From contig NZ_JAANAS010000035.1 in NCBI RefSeq assembly GCF_011089875.1, positions 1-61,857 on the forward strand: DNA of 61,857 nucleotides, read 5' to 3'. Every line of letters starts with the position of its first letter. Within the stretch, counting starts at the first letter, position 1. This DNA is from Psychroflexus maritimus. GTDB taxonomy: Bacteria; Bacteroidota; Bacteroidia; Flavobacteriales; Flavobacteriaceae. The position numbers and the translations under genes are program-made. Positions 26,541-34,904 of this stretch are shown here, piece after piece. Under the pieces are notes generated by a model. That model had not been told where the DNA came from, did not search any database, and was given only the letters and a program-made list of their open reading frames with translations.

Positions 26541-27494
26541 TTATTTTCTATCTAATGCAATAATTTGATCTGCTAACTCAATTCCTATTCGTGCTTGAGC
26601 CTCAAGCGTTGCTCCTCCAATATGAGGACTTAATGAAAGTTTTGGATTCATTAAAAGTTTAATAGGGGGAGTGGGTTCGTTTTCAAACACATCTAAAGCA
26701 GCGTAAGCAATTTCATCATTTCCTAAAGCTACATCTAAAGCTACTTCATCTACTACTCCGCCTCTTGCTGTATTGACAATAACGGCAGAATTTTTCATCA
26801 TTTCTAATTCAGTTTTCCCAATGACATATTCTTTCTGCTTAGGGACGTGCAAACTAATATAATCTGAATGTTTCAGTAAATCTTCAAATGAAGTAGTTTT
26901 TACTTCAAAAGAAAGTTCTTGACCATCAAAAAATTGTAATTCTATTTTTGCTTTTTCAACCACAGGGTCATGAGCCATTAGCTTCATCCCAAGTCCAATA
27001 GCTTTTTTAGCAACAGCTTGTCCAATTCTTCCAAAGCCAATAATTCCCATGGTTTTACCTGCTAATTCTGTACCACCGGCACAAGCTTTTTTAAGCTGCT
27101 TAAACTTCTGGTCTCCTTCTAAAGGCATATCTCTGTTAGTATTATGCAAATTTCTTGAAAGTCCAAGGATATGAGCCATCACTAACTCAGCCACACTTTC
27201 TGAAGAGGCTGCAGGTGTGTTGATCACCTCAACTCCTTTAGATTTTGCGTAATCCACATCAATATTATCTAGGCCAACTCCTCCTCTACCAATAATTTTC
27301 AATCCAGAAACTTGGTCAATAAGTTCTTTTCTTACTTGGGTAGCACTCCTTACTAAAATGACATCAATAGCATTTTCATTCATGTAATTAGCCAATTGTT
27401 CTTGCGCTACTTTTACGGTTTCTACTTGATGACCTGCTTTTTCTAGTACTTCAATTCCTTCTGGAGAAACTCCGTCGTTTGCTAAAATTTTCAT
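26541..27494 (-). CDS. serA: D-3-phosphoglycerate dehydrogenase (short form)
   Basis: 317 residues, catalytic and nucleotide-binding domains only, without the C-terminal ACT domain of longer SerA proteins. It oxidises 3-phosphoglycerate to 3-phosphohydroxypyruvate with NAD, the first step of serine synthesis. Motifs: 'GRGGVGLDNIDVDYAK', the Rossmann glycines 'GIIGFGRIGQAVAKKA', 'ARGGVVDEVAL' and the catalytic His in 'LSPHIGGATLEAQ'. Lack of the ACT domain suggests no direct allosteric inhibition by serine. It lies 30 bp after serC in the same operon, which supports the name over other D-2-hydroxyacid dehydrogenases. Confidence 0.93.
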   Translation of the reverse strand: MKILANDGVSPEGIEVLEKAGHQVETVKVAQEQLANYMNENAIDVILVRSATQVRKELIDQVSGLKIIGRGGVGLDNIDVDYAKSKGVEVINTPAASSESVAELVMAHILGLSRNLHNTNRDMPLEGDQKFKQLKKACAGGTELAGKTMGIIGFGRIGQAVAKKAIGLGMKLMAHDPVVEKAKIELQFFDGQELSFEVKTTSFEDLLKHSDYISLHVPKQKEYVIGKTELEMMKNSAVIVNTARGGVVDEVALDVALGNDEIAYAALDVFENEPTPPIKLLMNPKLSLSPHIGGATLEAQARIGIELADQIIALDRK

Positions 27495-27524
27495 TTTTCT
27501 AATATTTATAATTTTTTAAGGGAC

Positions 27525-28589
27525 TTATGCTGTTCTTTCTAATTCTTTCATAACATCTACTAAAACCTGAACACTTTCTAGAGGAAGTGCATTATACATG
27601 GAAGCCCGGTAACCTCCTACACTTCGGTGGCCATTAATTCCGTTTAAGTTAGCTTGTTTAGCCATTTCATCAAACTTCGACTTTAAGGCTTCATCCTTTA
27701 GCGTAAAAGTTGCATTCATTGCAGATCGGTCTTCCTTGACTGCAAATCCTTCAAATAATGGATTTCGATCAATTTCAGTATAAATTAAATCGGCCTTTTC
27801 TTTGTTTTTCTTTTCAATAGCAGATACACCTCCTTCTTGTTTTAACCATTCCAAAGTCAACATAGAAACATAGACTGAAAAAACAGGAGGCGTATTGAAC
27901 ATGCTATCTTTACTAATCATGGTTTGGTAATCTAACATAGAAGGAATAGCTCTTGAAACTTTTCCTAGAATGTCATTTTTAACCACTACCAAAGTTGCTC
28001 CTGCTGGGCCCATATTTTTTTGTGCACCGGCATAAATTAAATCGAAATAAGAAAAATCGATAGCTCTTGAAAATATATCACTACTCATGTCGCAAACCAC
28101 TGGAGCATCTACTTGAGGAAAATCTTTAATTTGCGTTCCAAAAATGGTATTATTGGAAGTGATATGAAGGTAATTAGCATCTGAAGGTACCGTAAAAGAC
28201 TTAGGAATATAATTGTAATTTTTATCTTTTGAAGAAGCAACAACGTCCACTTCTCCTAACAATTTAGCTTCTTTAATGGCTTTAGCCGACCAAGTGCCGG
28301 TATCTAAATATGCGGCTTTAGATTCAAGTAAATTGTAAGCCGTCATTAAAAACTGATAACTAGCTCCCCCTTGAAGAAACAAAGCGGTGTATTCATTTGG
28401 ATTAAGATTTAAGTGAGCTAAAGCCAATGTTCTAGCTTTTTCCATAATCTCAACAAAAGCTTTACTTCTATGCGAAATTTCTAAAATAGACAATCCTGAA
28501 TTATCAAGATCCATAACTGCTTTAGAGGCTTTATTAAATACTGATTTTGGGAGAATACAAGGACCCGCACTAAAATTATGCTGCATCAT
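27525..28589 (-). CDS. serC: Phosphoserine aminotransferase
   Basis: 354 residues. A PLP enzyme converting phosphohydroxypyruvate and glutamate to phosphoserine, the second step of serine synthesis, and acting also on the vitamin B6 intermediate. It opens with 'HNFSAGPCILP', carries 'EISHRSKAF' and 'LFLQGGASYQF', and has the Schiff-base lysine in 'YAGAQKNMGPAG' (Lys191). 'INGHRSVGGYRASMYNALP' at the C-terminus binds the phosphate. 20 bp downstream of the acyl-CoA reductase gene and 30 bp upstream of serA. Confidence 0.96.
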   Translation of the reverse strand: MMQHNFSAGPCILPKSVFNKASKAVMDLDNSGLSILEISHRSKAFVEIMEKARTLALAHLNLNPNEYTALFLQGGASYQFLMTAYNLLESKAAYLDTGTWSAKAIKEAKLLGEVDVVASSKDKNYNYIPKSFTVPSDANYLHITSNNTIFGTQIKDFPQVDAPVVCDMSSDIFSRAIDFSYFDLIYAGAQKNMGPAGATLVVVKNDILGKVSRAIPSMLDYQTMISKDSMFNTPPVFSVYVSMLTLEWLKQEGGVSAIEKKNKEKADLIYTEIDRNPLFEGFAVKEDRSAMNATFTLKDEALKSKFDEMAKQANLNGINGHRSVGGYRASMYNALPLESVQVLVDVMKELERTA

Positions 28590-28609
28590 TTTTTTGGTTT
28601 TTAAAACTA

Positions 28610-29668
28610 TTATATTTTCAATAAAAATGCTAAAGTATTAATATTATCTGCATAATCCCAAAGATTTGGCTGTTGAGTTTCCCCAAATTCAATTACATCT
28701 CCAAAATAAATCTCATTTTTAGACACAATACACTGAATATCATCATTTTGCAACTGAAGTCTTTCAGATAATTTTTTCTTATTCTTATACCTTTCATAAA
28801 AGATACAGCCTATAGGGGAACTCAATGAAGTATCTTCTTTTAAAATAACAAAGTTGTTATCTAATAATGCCACTTGACTCATTAAATAAACCGCCTTATT
28901 ATAATCGTAATTATTTACGTATTTATGATGATTTAATAGCGAAGAATAAGCATATATTGCTTCAAAAAAAGCTTTAAAATCATAGTCTTCTGGAACGTAT
29001 AATTTTGAAACACTTCTGCAACCAAGTCCAAAATACCTAAACATGTCTTCGCCTAATTTTTCAAGCTCTTCAGGAGTTTCGTTGCCTTCTAAAATGGCAA
29101 TTGAATTTCTGTTTTTTCGAATTATACTAGGGTAATTCCTAAAATAATAATCAAAATACCTAGACGTATTGTTGCTTCCCGTGGCAATTACAGCGTCAAA
29201 ATCATCTAAACGCTCTTTTTTGATTTCAATATGGGTCTTAAAATAAGCATCTTTTTCAGCTAAAAAATCAATAATAAAAGGGAGTAAAAGTGAATCATTA
29301 GAAGAAGGTTTTATGCGTAAATAATGCCCCACTATACTCACACAAATAAAATCGTGAAAGCCTACCAAAGGTATATTTCCTGCCATTATAATACCTACTT
29401 TTTTAGGCGAAACTTCATTAAATTCATAATTTTCTAACCACTTAGAAAAGTGTTCTTCGGTTAAAACAGAAGCCCAAGATTGAAGCGAATGTTTCAGTTG
29501 TTCTAGAGTAAACCAAGCATTATGATGTTTAGCATTCAATAAAAGGTCATGAAATTTAATTAACTCGTGATTTTGAGATGAATATATTTCACTTTCATTT
29601 AGATCAAGGTAAGAATTGAAGAAATTTCCTAATTGAATAAAAGCATTTTTTCTGTTAAGTAAATCCAT
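28610..29668 (-). CDS. LuxC-like acyl-CoA reductase family protein
   Basis: 352 residues, shorter than LuxC (~480). The aldehyde-dehydrogenase-like fold is suggested by 'VGIIMAGNIPLVGFHDF' (~91-107), 'AVIATGSNNTSRYFDYYF' and the putative catalytic cysteine in 'RYFGLGCRSVSKLYVP' (Cys217). Members reduce acyl-CoA or acyl-protein thioesters to aldehydes. It is the first gene of an operon with serC and serA and is divergent from a ferredoxin gene; this grouping recurs in Flavobacteriia as far as I know. Its substrate is unknown. A link to serine metabolism is only suggested by position. Confidence 0.8.
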   Translation of the reverse strand: MDLLNRKNAFIQLGNFFNSYLDLNESEIYSSQNHELIKFHDLLLNAKHHNAWFTLEQLKHSLQSWASVLTEEHFSKWLENYEFNEVSPKKVGIIMAGNIPLVGFHDFICVSIVGHYLRIKPSSNDSLLLPFIIDFLAEKDAYFKTHIEIKKERLDDFDAVIATGSNNTSRYFDYYFRNYPSIIRKNRNSIAILEGNETPEELEKLGEDMFRYFGLGCRSVSKLYVPEDYDFKAFFEAIYAYSSLLNHHKYVNNYDYNKAVYLMSQVALLDNNFVILKEDTSLSSPIGCIFYERYKNKKKLSERLQLQNDDIQCIVSKNEIYFGDVIEFGETQQPNLWDYADNINTLAFLLKI

Positions 29669-29673
29669 TTGTG

Positions 29674-29704
29674 TTGTCTGTTGGGCTTTAATTTTTTAAT
29701 TTTG
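29674..29704 (+). promoter_or_regulatory. Complete promoter of the ferredoxin gene
   Basis: TTG at 29674-29676 and TAATTTTG at 29697-29704 are separated by 20 bp, matching the Bacteroidota -33/-7 promoter. The expected transcript start is about 29711, with the ATG at 29729. Confidence 0.65.
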
Positions 29705-29707
29705 TAA

Positions 29708-30082
<375 letters not shown>

Positions 30083-30096
30083 ATGAGTTAGGTTTG

Positions 30097-30133
30097 AATA
30101 AAATCCGTTTCAATTATTGAAGCGGATTTTATT
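30097..30133 (+). terminator. Intrinsic terminator of the ferredoxin gene
   Basis: A 16-bp stem (30097-30112 with 30118-30133, one G-U pair) with a 5-nt loop, flanked by A and T runs, 14 bp after the stop codon. Confidence 0.85.
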
Positions 30134-30177
30134 TTGTAAAAATACCTACTTTAAACAATGTCCTCAAAAAATATCTT

Positions 30178-30185
30178 TACTTTTG
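30178..30185 (+). promoter_or_regulatory. Promoter -7 element of the coiled-coil/trmD operon
   Basis: TACTTTTG, a perfect TAnnTTTG match, 18 bp before the ATG at 30204. It argues against a start at 30117, which would sit upstream of this promoter and inside a terminator stem. Confidence 0.6.
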
Positions 30186-30203
30186 AAATTAAAATTATTA
30201 CTA

Positions 30204-30800
30204 ATGAAAAATATTTTTTTCTTTTTAGGTTTTAGTATAATCGTATTTCAATTTAACTTGAATGCGCAAGAAGAAACCCCACAAAATTTACTTGAAACCT
30301 ATGATCAAATTATTGATAAGGCTAATAATTGGGAAGACTACAAAATGGTCAAAAAACCCCAGCTTAACAACTTTAGAAATAATTTATCTAAAAAGTTAGA
30401 TGAATTAGAGAAAGAGATAGAAAATCATGACAATCAATTAAAAAAGAAAGAAAAAAAAATTGTTGATTTACACAACCAACTCGAAACATCGCAAACTAAT
30501 CTAGAAAAAATTACAGCACAAAAAAATCAAATTTTATTTTTTGGCTCAGCATTAAGTAAGGGTGTTTATCAAGCTACGATGTGGGGAATTGTTGGTGTTC
30601 TTGTAGTCATTTTAATTTTAATTATCCTTAGATTTAAAGTGAATAGCAATACTACTACCCATGCAAAAAAACAACTTGAAGCAGTTGAAAAAGAGTTTGA
30701 AGATTATAAAAGAAAGGCGCTAGAGAAACAACAAAAATTAGGAAGAGAATTGCAGGATCAGAAGAATTTGGTTAACAAACTCAAAGCTAATAAACAATAA
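30204..30800 (+). CDS. Membrane protein with two coiled coils, unknown function
   Basis: 198 residues from ATG 30204. N-terminal signal peptide ('[18 protein letters not shown]'), then an extracytoplasmic coiled coil (~50-108, Lys/Glu/Asn-rich), one membrane helix (~125-144, '[19 protein letters not shown]') and a cytoplasmic coiled coil to the C-terminus. No catalytic motif is seen. It ends one base before trmD and shares its promoter. The layout suggests a scaffold or spacer in the inner membrane, but I do not recognise a characterised relative. Confidence 0.75.
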   Translation: MKNIFFFLGFSIIVFQFNLNAQEETPQNLLETYDQIIDKANNWEDYKMVKKPQLNNFRNNLSKKLDELEKEIENHDNQLKKKEKKIVDLHNQLETSQTNLEKITAQKNQILFFGSALSKGVYQATMWGIVGVLVVILILIILRFKVNSNTTTHAKKQLEAVEKEFEDYKRKALEKQQKLGRELQDQKNLVNKLKANKQ

Positions 30801-30801
30801 T

Positions 30802-31482
30802 ATGCGCATAGACATAATTAGCGTTGTTCCAAATCTTCTAGAAAGTCCGTTTAGTGCTTCTATTTTAAAACGTGCTATTGATAAAGGCCTTGTTGAAATT
30901 CACTTACATAATTTAAGAGATTATACTTCCAATAGCTACAAACAAGTAGATGATTATCAATTTGGAGGTGGAGCGGGAATGGTTTTAATGATTGAGCCAA
31001 TTGATAAATGTATTTCTCAATTGAAGTCAGAACGTGAATATGATGAAATCATTTATATGACTCCCGATGGTGAACAAATGAAACAGGGATTAGTAAATAC
31101 TTTATCGCTTAAGAAAAATCTTATCATTTTATGTGGTCATTATAAAGGCGTAGATGAACGCGTAAGAGAACAGTTTATTACTAAAGAAATATCGATAGGC
31201 GATTATGTACTATCGGGAGGCGAATTAGGTGCGGCGGTTTTGTGTGATTCCATCATCCGCTTAATTCCTGGGGTTTTAGGCAACGAAACTTCTGCTTTAA
31301 CCGATTCTTTTCAGGATCAACTTTTAGCCCCTCCTATCTACACCAGACCCGCTGAATACAAAGGCTGGAAAGTTCCTGAAGTTTTAACCTCTGGAAATTT
31401 TACCAAAATTGAAGATTGGCGTGACGAACAATCCTACCAAAGAACAAAAACAAGAAGGCCTGATTTGCTGGATGAGGAATAG
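30802..31482 (+). CDS. trmD: tRNA (guanine-N1)-methyltransferase
   Basis: 226 residues. TrmD methylates G37 next to the anticodon, which prevents +1 frameshifting. SPOUT trefoil-knot signatures: '[20 protein letters not shown]', '[12 protein letters not shown]' and the knot '[14 protein letters not shown]', then '[16 protein letters not shown]' and '[13 protein letters not shown]'. It follows the coiled-coil gene by one base. In many bacteria rplS follows directly; here a dispersed repeat and a minus-strand cupin gene separate the two. Confidence 0.97.
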   Translation: MRIDIISVVPNLLESPFSASILKRAIDKGLVEIHLHNLRDYTSNSYKQVDDYQFGGGAGMVLMIEPIDKCISQLKSEREYDEIIYMTPDGEQMKQGLVNTLSLKKNLIILCGHYKGVDERVREQFITKEISIGDYVLSGGELGAAVLCDSIIRLIPGVLGNETSALTDSFQDQLLAPPIYTRPAEYKGWKVPEVLTSGNFTKIEDWRDEQSYQRTKTRRPDLLDEE

Positions 31483-31593
31483 GCGTTTCTATAATTGAAA
31501 AGAATCTATGGAGTTCTAGTCTTTATAGAAATAACACCCATTAAACCATAAAATGAAACTAATAAATCCTCTCTTTTTTGATAGATGTCGTTA

Positions 31594-31719
31594 AAAAAAT
31601 AAACCCTAGCTATAGCTATGCTTGATTTTTCTAATTTAGATAAAGAAAAAAATCCTTCTCGAAACGGTCGGGTCAGGCTATTTTCTTTTACATTCATTTC
31701 AAATAATAACTAATATTAA
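31594..31719. repeat. Dispersed intergenic repeat, copy B
   Basis: Gapless partner of 3519-3644 in the same orientation. It lies in the trmD-cupin spacer and ends about 10 bp before the cupin stop codon. No reading frame or terminal repeat is visible. Confidence 0.8.
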
Positions 31720-31729
31720 CTAAGTAACA

Positions 31730-32212
31730 TTAAAGCTTCTCCCATTCTTTAATCAACATATCAATCCCCTGCTCTCCTTCTTTTGGAAATCCTGGATGAA
31801 AAGCTTTATCGGTTGAGGCTTTCCAAGGACCTGTTTTATTTTCAAAAACAACAAAGAAATCGGTTGTAGGGACTATGGTGTGCCAAGTTTCTTCAGACAG
31901 CCAAAGCATAGGCTTCTGATTAGCATGCATTTGATAAACTTCTAAAACCTCACCTTCGTCTGTAAAAGTAATGAGTTTAGCTTTTCCTTCGAGTACAAAA
32001 AACGACTCCCCTTTCTTGGTGATTTGATGGTTTTCATCTTTCACATAATGCCGATGAGGAACAACATACGTCCCTTTGCAAAATACATTAATCATGGTAT
32101 GTAGAAAAGCCTCGTGGTTAGGATGAAGCGAATGTAAATAACGCTTTCGTTGGCTTGCTTTTGCTTTATTTTTAAGGTCTTTTATTAAATTTGTATCAAC
32201 TTGAACAACCAT
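31730..32212 (-). CDS. WbuC-like cupin fold metalloprotein
   Basis: 160 residues. A single cupin barrel with a metal-binding His/Glu set in 'VVPHRHYVKDENHQITKKGE' and 'LSEETWHTIVP', followed by 'FFVVFENKTGPW', fits the WbuC family. WbuC members are often encoded with O-antigen genes, but their reaction is not settled. Here the gene is isolated, inserted on the opposite strand between trmD and rplS, with its own promoter. The 300 bp between it and rplS hold no gene, only its promoter and the rplS promoter and leader. Confidence 0.8.
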   Translation of the reverse strand: MVVQVDTNLIKDLKNKAKASQRKRYLHSLHPNHEAFLHTMINVFCKGTYVVPHRHYVKDENHQITKKGESFFVLEGKAKLITFTDEGEVLEVYQMHANQKPMLWLSEETWHTIVPTTDFFVVFENKTGPWKASTDKAFHPGFPKEGEQGIDMLIKEWEKL

Positions 32213-32226
32213 AATTTTATTTTACT

Positions 32227-32234
32227 CAAAAATA
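32227..32234 (-). promoter_or_regulatory. Promoter -7 element of the cupin gene
   Basis: TATTTTTG on the minus strand, a perfect TAnnTTTG match, 14 bp before the start codon. Confidence 0.55.
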
Positions 32235-32418
32235 CGTTTTTCTTTTTTCTAAACGATACAAGAATTTGGTTAATGATTTCTCTTTCTAATTTTGCGCACC
32301 CATAAATCTGTTTTAAATTATTGAACCTAGATAAGTTCGTGATGGAGGTTAATTTCTGCTTTTCTACAAACATACAAACTCGCTGAGGTCGGTTTTAGAA
32401 TGAATAATTTCGATTAAA

Positions 32419-32449
32419 TTTGCTAGAATCAAAAAAAGAAGTAATTTTG
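32419..32449 (+). promoter_or_regulatory. Complete promoter of rplS
   Basis: TTTG (32419-32422), 19 bp spacer, TAATTTTG (32442-32449): the best full Bacteroidota promoter in the window. Transcription should begin near 32456. Confidence 0.7.
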
Positions 32450-32455
32450 CACACG

Positions 32456-32521
32456 CTTAAATTAACCTCTGGCGAAATCCGTGAATGTTGCTTTAAGGAT
32501 AACAATTAATATATTTTAGAA
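32456..32521 (+). promoter_or_regulatory. rplS 5' leader, possible L19 control RNA
   Basis: The predicted leader is ~66 nt and contains a GC-richer stretch 'aacctctggcgaaatccgtg' in otherwise AT-rich DNA. Leaders controlling L19 have, to my recollection, been proposed in several phyla including Flavobacteriia. I cannot fold it reliably by eye, so this is a candidate based on position and composition. Confidence 0.3.
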
Positions 32522-32872
32522 ATGGACTTAATTAAATACGTTCAAGACGAATTTGTAGAAAAGAAAGATTTTCCTGAATTTCAAGCGGGTGATACCATTA
32601 CTGCTTATTACGAAATTAAGGAAGGGCAAAAAACAAGAACTCAGTTTTTTAAAGGAACTGTGATTCAAGTAAAAGGTTCTGGTGCTACCAAAACTTTTAC
32701 CCTTAGAAAAATGAGTGGTACGGTTGGTGTTGAAAGAATCTTCCCAATGAATTTACCTGCACTTCAAAAAATTGAAGTAAACAAAAAAGGTAGTGTGCGT
32801 AGAGCAAGAATTTACTACTTTAGAGAACTTACTGGTAAGAAGGCTCGTATTAAAGAAAAGAGAAGAATGTAA
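32522..32872 (+). CDS. rplS: 50S ribosomal protein L19
   Basis: 116 residues. L19 sits at the 30S-50S interface. Signatures: 'FQAGDTITAYYEIKEGQKTR', 'QFFKGTVIQVKGSG', 'TFTLRKMSGTVGVERIFP' and 'VRRARIYYFRELTGKKARIK'. Own promoter and a strong terminator shared with the convergent mscL gene. Confidence 0.97.
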   Translation: MDLIKYVQDEFVEKKDFPEFQAGDTITAYYEIKEGQKTRTQFFKGTVIQVKGSGATKTFTLRKMSGTVGVERIFPMNLPALQKIEVNKKGSVRRARIYYFRELTGKKARIKEKRRM

Positions 32873-32891
32873 TTTTACTCTTGATCTCATA

Positions 32892-32922
32892 AAAAAAAGT
32901 CCTCAATTTGAGGGCTTTTTTT
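32892..32922. terminator. Bidirectional terminator between rplS and mscL
   Basis: Stem of about 15 bp (32892-32906 with 32908-32922, loop effectively caattt, one G-U pair) with an A run on the left and a T run on the right. It can serve both convergent genes. Confidence 0.85.
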
Positions 32923-32930
32923 ATGCTTTA

Positions 32931-33377
32931 TTATTGATTAGACTTTTGCTCTTTTTGCTCCTTAAGTAAATCTCTGATTTCAGCAAGTAAGAGTATGTCT
33001 TTTGGAGTAACTTCATTCGGATTTGATTCGTCTTCAGATTCTTTTTTAAGCTTGTTAAACAATCGAATGACCAAAAACATAGAGAACGCAACAATGAAAA
33101 AATCGAATGAGTTTTCTATAAACGTACCGTAATTGATGGTGATTTCTTCTCTTACTGAAGTGTCTTTCACAACTTTTGGAGCTTGAATAACCCATTGAAA
33201 GCTTGAAAAATTTACTTGTCCCGTAAAATAACCTATGGGAGGCATGATGATATCTTTTACCAAAGAAGAGACTACTTTACTAAAAGCGCCTCCAATAATT
33301 ATTCCGACAGCCATGTCGAATACATTTCCTTTTACGGCAAACTCTTTAAATTCTTTTATTATTGATTTCATGTACAT
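32931..33377 (-). CDS. mscL: Large-conductance mechanosensitive channel
   Basis: 148 residues (146 if the second ATG at 33371 is used, which better matches the family opening 'MKSIIKEFKEFAVKGN'). MscL opens a wide pore at near-lytic membrane tension. Two membrane helices: ~17-45 ('VFDMAVGIIIGGAFSKVVSS') and ~87-108 ('FDFFIVAFSMFLVIRLFNKL'), separated by a periplasmic loop. The C-terminal helix ends with the usual 'LLAEIRDLLKEQ' bundle. It complements the MscS-type channel encoded at 12.9 kb. Confidence 0.94.
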   Translation of the reverse strand: MYMKSIIKEFKEFAVKGNVFDMAVGIIIGGAFSKVVSSLVKDIIMPPIGYFTGQVNFSSFQWVIQAPKVVKDTSVREEITINYGTFIENSFDFFIVAFSMFLVIRLFNKLKKESEDESNPNEVTPKDILLLAEIRDLLKEQKEQKSNQ

Positions 33378-33562
33378 CCGATTTTTATAGCTTAAACTCT
33401 CTGTAAAATTAATTCAAATTTATTTTTCTAATGAAATAAATAGTGGAAATGTCATAATAAATCTAATATGCGACTTCTCTGGTGTCGTGATATTTTGGAC
33501 ATAAACGAGTTGGCAACAAGCTAAAAAAATAACTCAAAAAAAACATCAAAATGATTAATTCG

Positions 33563-33570
33563 TATATTTG
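33563..33570 (+). promoter_or_regulatory. Promoter -7 element of the toxin-antitoxin operon
   Basis: TATATTTG, a perfect TAnnTTTG match, 16 bp before the antitoxin start. Confidence 0.6.
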
Positions 33571-33586
33571 ACAAAAAATAACGAAA

Positions 33587-33820
33587 ATGGATATTCAAAC
33601 AAGAAAAATAAAATTTATTCAAGAGTTTTTGAAACTTCAAAACGATGAGCTTATATCTAAATTCGAAAAAATACTCAAAAAAGAGAAAAAGTCATCTAAT
33701 GAACTTATTGAAAATCCGATGACAAAAGAAGTTTTAAATGACAGAATTGAAAAATCTGAATCGGATTTTAAAAACAAACGATTTAAAAAGACCTCTGAGC
33801 TTCTAACAAAATATCAATAA
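33587..33820 (+). CDS. Antitoxin of a ParE/RelE-type toxin-antitoxin pair
   Basis: 77 residues, highly charged and predicted helical: 'KIKFIQEFLKLQNDELISKF' at the N-terminus and a C-terminal half (ENPMTKEVLNDRIEKSESDF...) with 'KNKRFKKTSELLTKYQ' at the end. This composition and length are typical of small Bacteroidota antitoxins that precede RelE/ParE toxins. The partner follows with a TAATG overlap (33818-33822). The antitoxin is intact although the toxin frame is broken. It has its own promoter and probably autorepresses. Confidence 0.75.
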   Translation: MDIQTRKIKFIQEFLKLQNDELISKFEKILKKEKKSSNELIENPMTKEVLNDRIEKSESDFKNKRFKKTSELLTKYQ

Positions 33821-34136
33821 TGAAATATGAGGTTATTTGGTCAGAATTCTCTGAATTTCAACTTGACGAGATTTTGAATATTACGAAAATGAAACGAGTT
33901 TAAGCCTTGCAATAGAAATTATTCAAGGCATTTTAAACAAACCTGAAATACTTCGAAAAAGTCCTTTTATTGGACAAAAAGAACCACTTTTAAAAGAAAG
34001 AAAAATAGAATATCGTTATTTGGTTTTTAAAAGCTTCAAGATTATTTATTCTGTAGATCAAAAAAATGCAGAAATCAGAGTTGCGGATGTTTTTGATACA
34101 AGACAGTTTCCTGAGAAGATAAAAAGAACGAAATAA
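33820..34136 (+). pseudogene. ParE/RelE-family toxin with a single-base frameshift
   Basis: The frame from ATG 33820 reads MKYEVIWSEFSEFQLDEIL and stops after 27 codons. One frame over, the sequence continues without a break as FEYYENETSLSLAIEIIQG..., 'RKIEYRYLVFKSFKIIY' and '...ADVFDTRQFPEKIKRTK' to a TAA at 34134-34136. The two parts together make a full ~105-residue ParE/RelE-like toxin with the usual conserved Arg/Tyr-rich strand and C-terminal 'DVFDTRQ(N)P'. The shift falls in the TTTT run at 33872-33875, where one T seems to be missing (ATT-TTT-GAA expected). It is a true inactivating mutation or a homopolymer read error. Confidence 0.85.
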
Positions 34137-34904
34137 AGCCAGTTGCCAACAGCGCATAGCAAAAACCTGCCTTTGCCGGTCAGGCAGGTGGCGAATTTAT
34201 TGCTGAAACGATTCCGAAGCGTTGGTAGTGTGTTTTTAGAAACTTATAATTTAACCGAAAAATTTGCGCGTTTTAGCTCGCTACTTTCGTTATACGCAAG
34301 ACGTTAAAAATTATGCGACTACCCTGGGTTGATGATGAAGAATGATTTCTAATTTCTCCACACATGCAAGTCTCCTAGGGCCGGGAGAAAAACAATGGTT
34401 TTTGTTTTTCAAATTCCTACCTTATTATTTAAAACCTGAGTTCGATTATAATCACAAAGTCAAAATCAATAAGGATATTCAGTTACAAGGCAATTTTTTG
34501 AAGGATAGCCTTAGCTATCGTGATTAAAATTAACGCAGTAAATGGATGTTCTTATTGAATAAGATAGAGTAATCAGTTTTAAACAGCAATCTACTTTACT
34601 TTTTTACTCCGCAATATCCAGCTATTACGTCTTAAAAAAGTTCGTATCTTACTATTTAAAACAGTTTTGACAAAGGGAGAATAACCGAACTCAGGTTTAA
34701 AAACAAAACCTGTTACAAACCCAAATGTTATTTGCGTTAGGGATGGAAGCGGTAGCTTGGTGAAACAAAAAGCTTGTTTTTAGCGCATTGCCAAAGCGAC
34801 CATAGAAGCTCTTGGCAAGGTGACTAAAAACTGATTTTTGTGAACCAACTTTAGCGGACAGCCCGTTTAAACGCCAAAAAAATCTTCTAAAAACAAGTTG
34901 TCTT
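34137..34904. other. Gene-free, repeat-rich stretch after the toxin
   Basis: No convincing gene in ~770 bp. It holds an acctgcc/ggcaggt hairpin (34165-34171 with 34183-34189) and a gatagc-ctta-gctatc hairpin (34504-34519). A 13-bp inverted pair, aaacctgagttcg (34432-34444) and cgaactcaggttt (34686-34698), is also present. 'aacctgagttcgatta' (34433-34448) recurs exactly at 36845-36860. A 62-codon frame at 34342-34527 spans these repeats and looks accidental. The DNA is probably a graveyard of small mobile or intergenic elements. Confidence 0.6.

Larger units (their letters stand above)
33509..34150. repeat. Short inverted repeats flanking the toxin-antitoxin pair
   Basis: GTTGGCAAC at 33509-33517 and its exact reverse complement GTTGCCAAC at 34142-34150 bracket the antitoxin gene and its broken toxin. 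Each is itself nearly palindromic. They could be edges of a small mobile cassette, but the length is only 9 bp. Confidence 0.3.

Noticed and set aside
30117-30203. 29-codon extension of the coiled-coil protein before trmD
   Set aside because: It starts inside the ferredoxin terminator and upstream of the TACTTTTG promoter element.
34165-34305. Integron attC site behind the toxin-antitoxin pair
   Set aside because: No integrase is present, no second cassette follows, and only short motifs, not the full attC symmetry, are seen.
34342-34527. 62-codon open frame after the toxin remnant
   Set aside because: It runs across hairpins and repeated motifs, has no promoter or family resemblance, and its sequence is explained by the repeat content.
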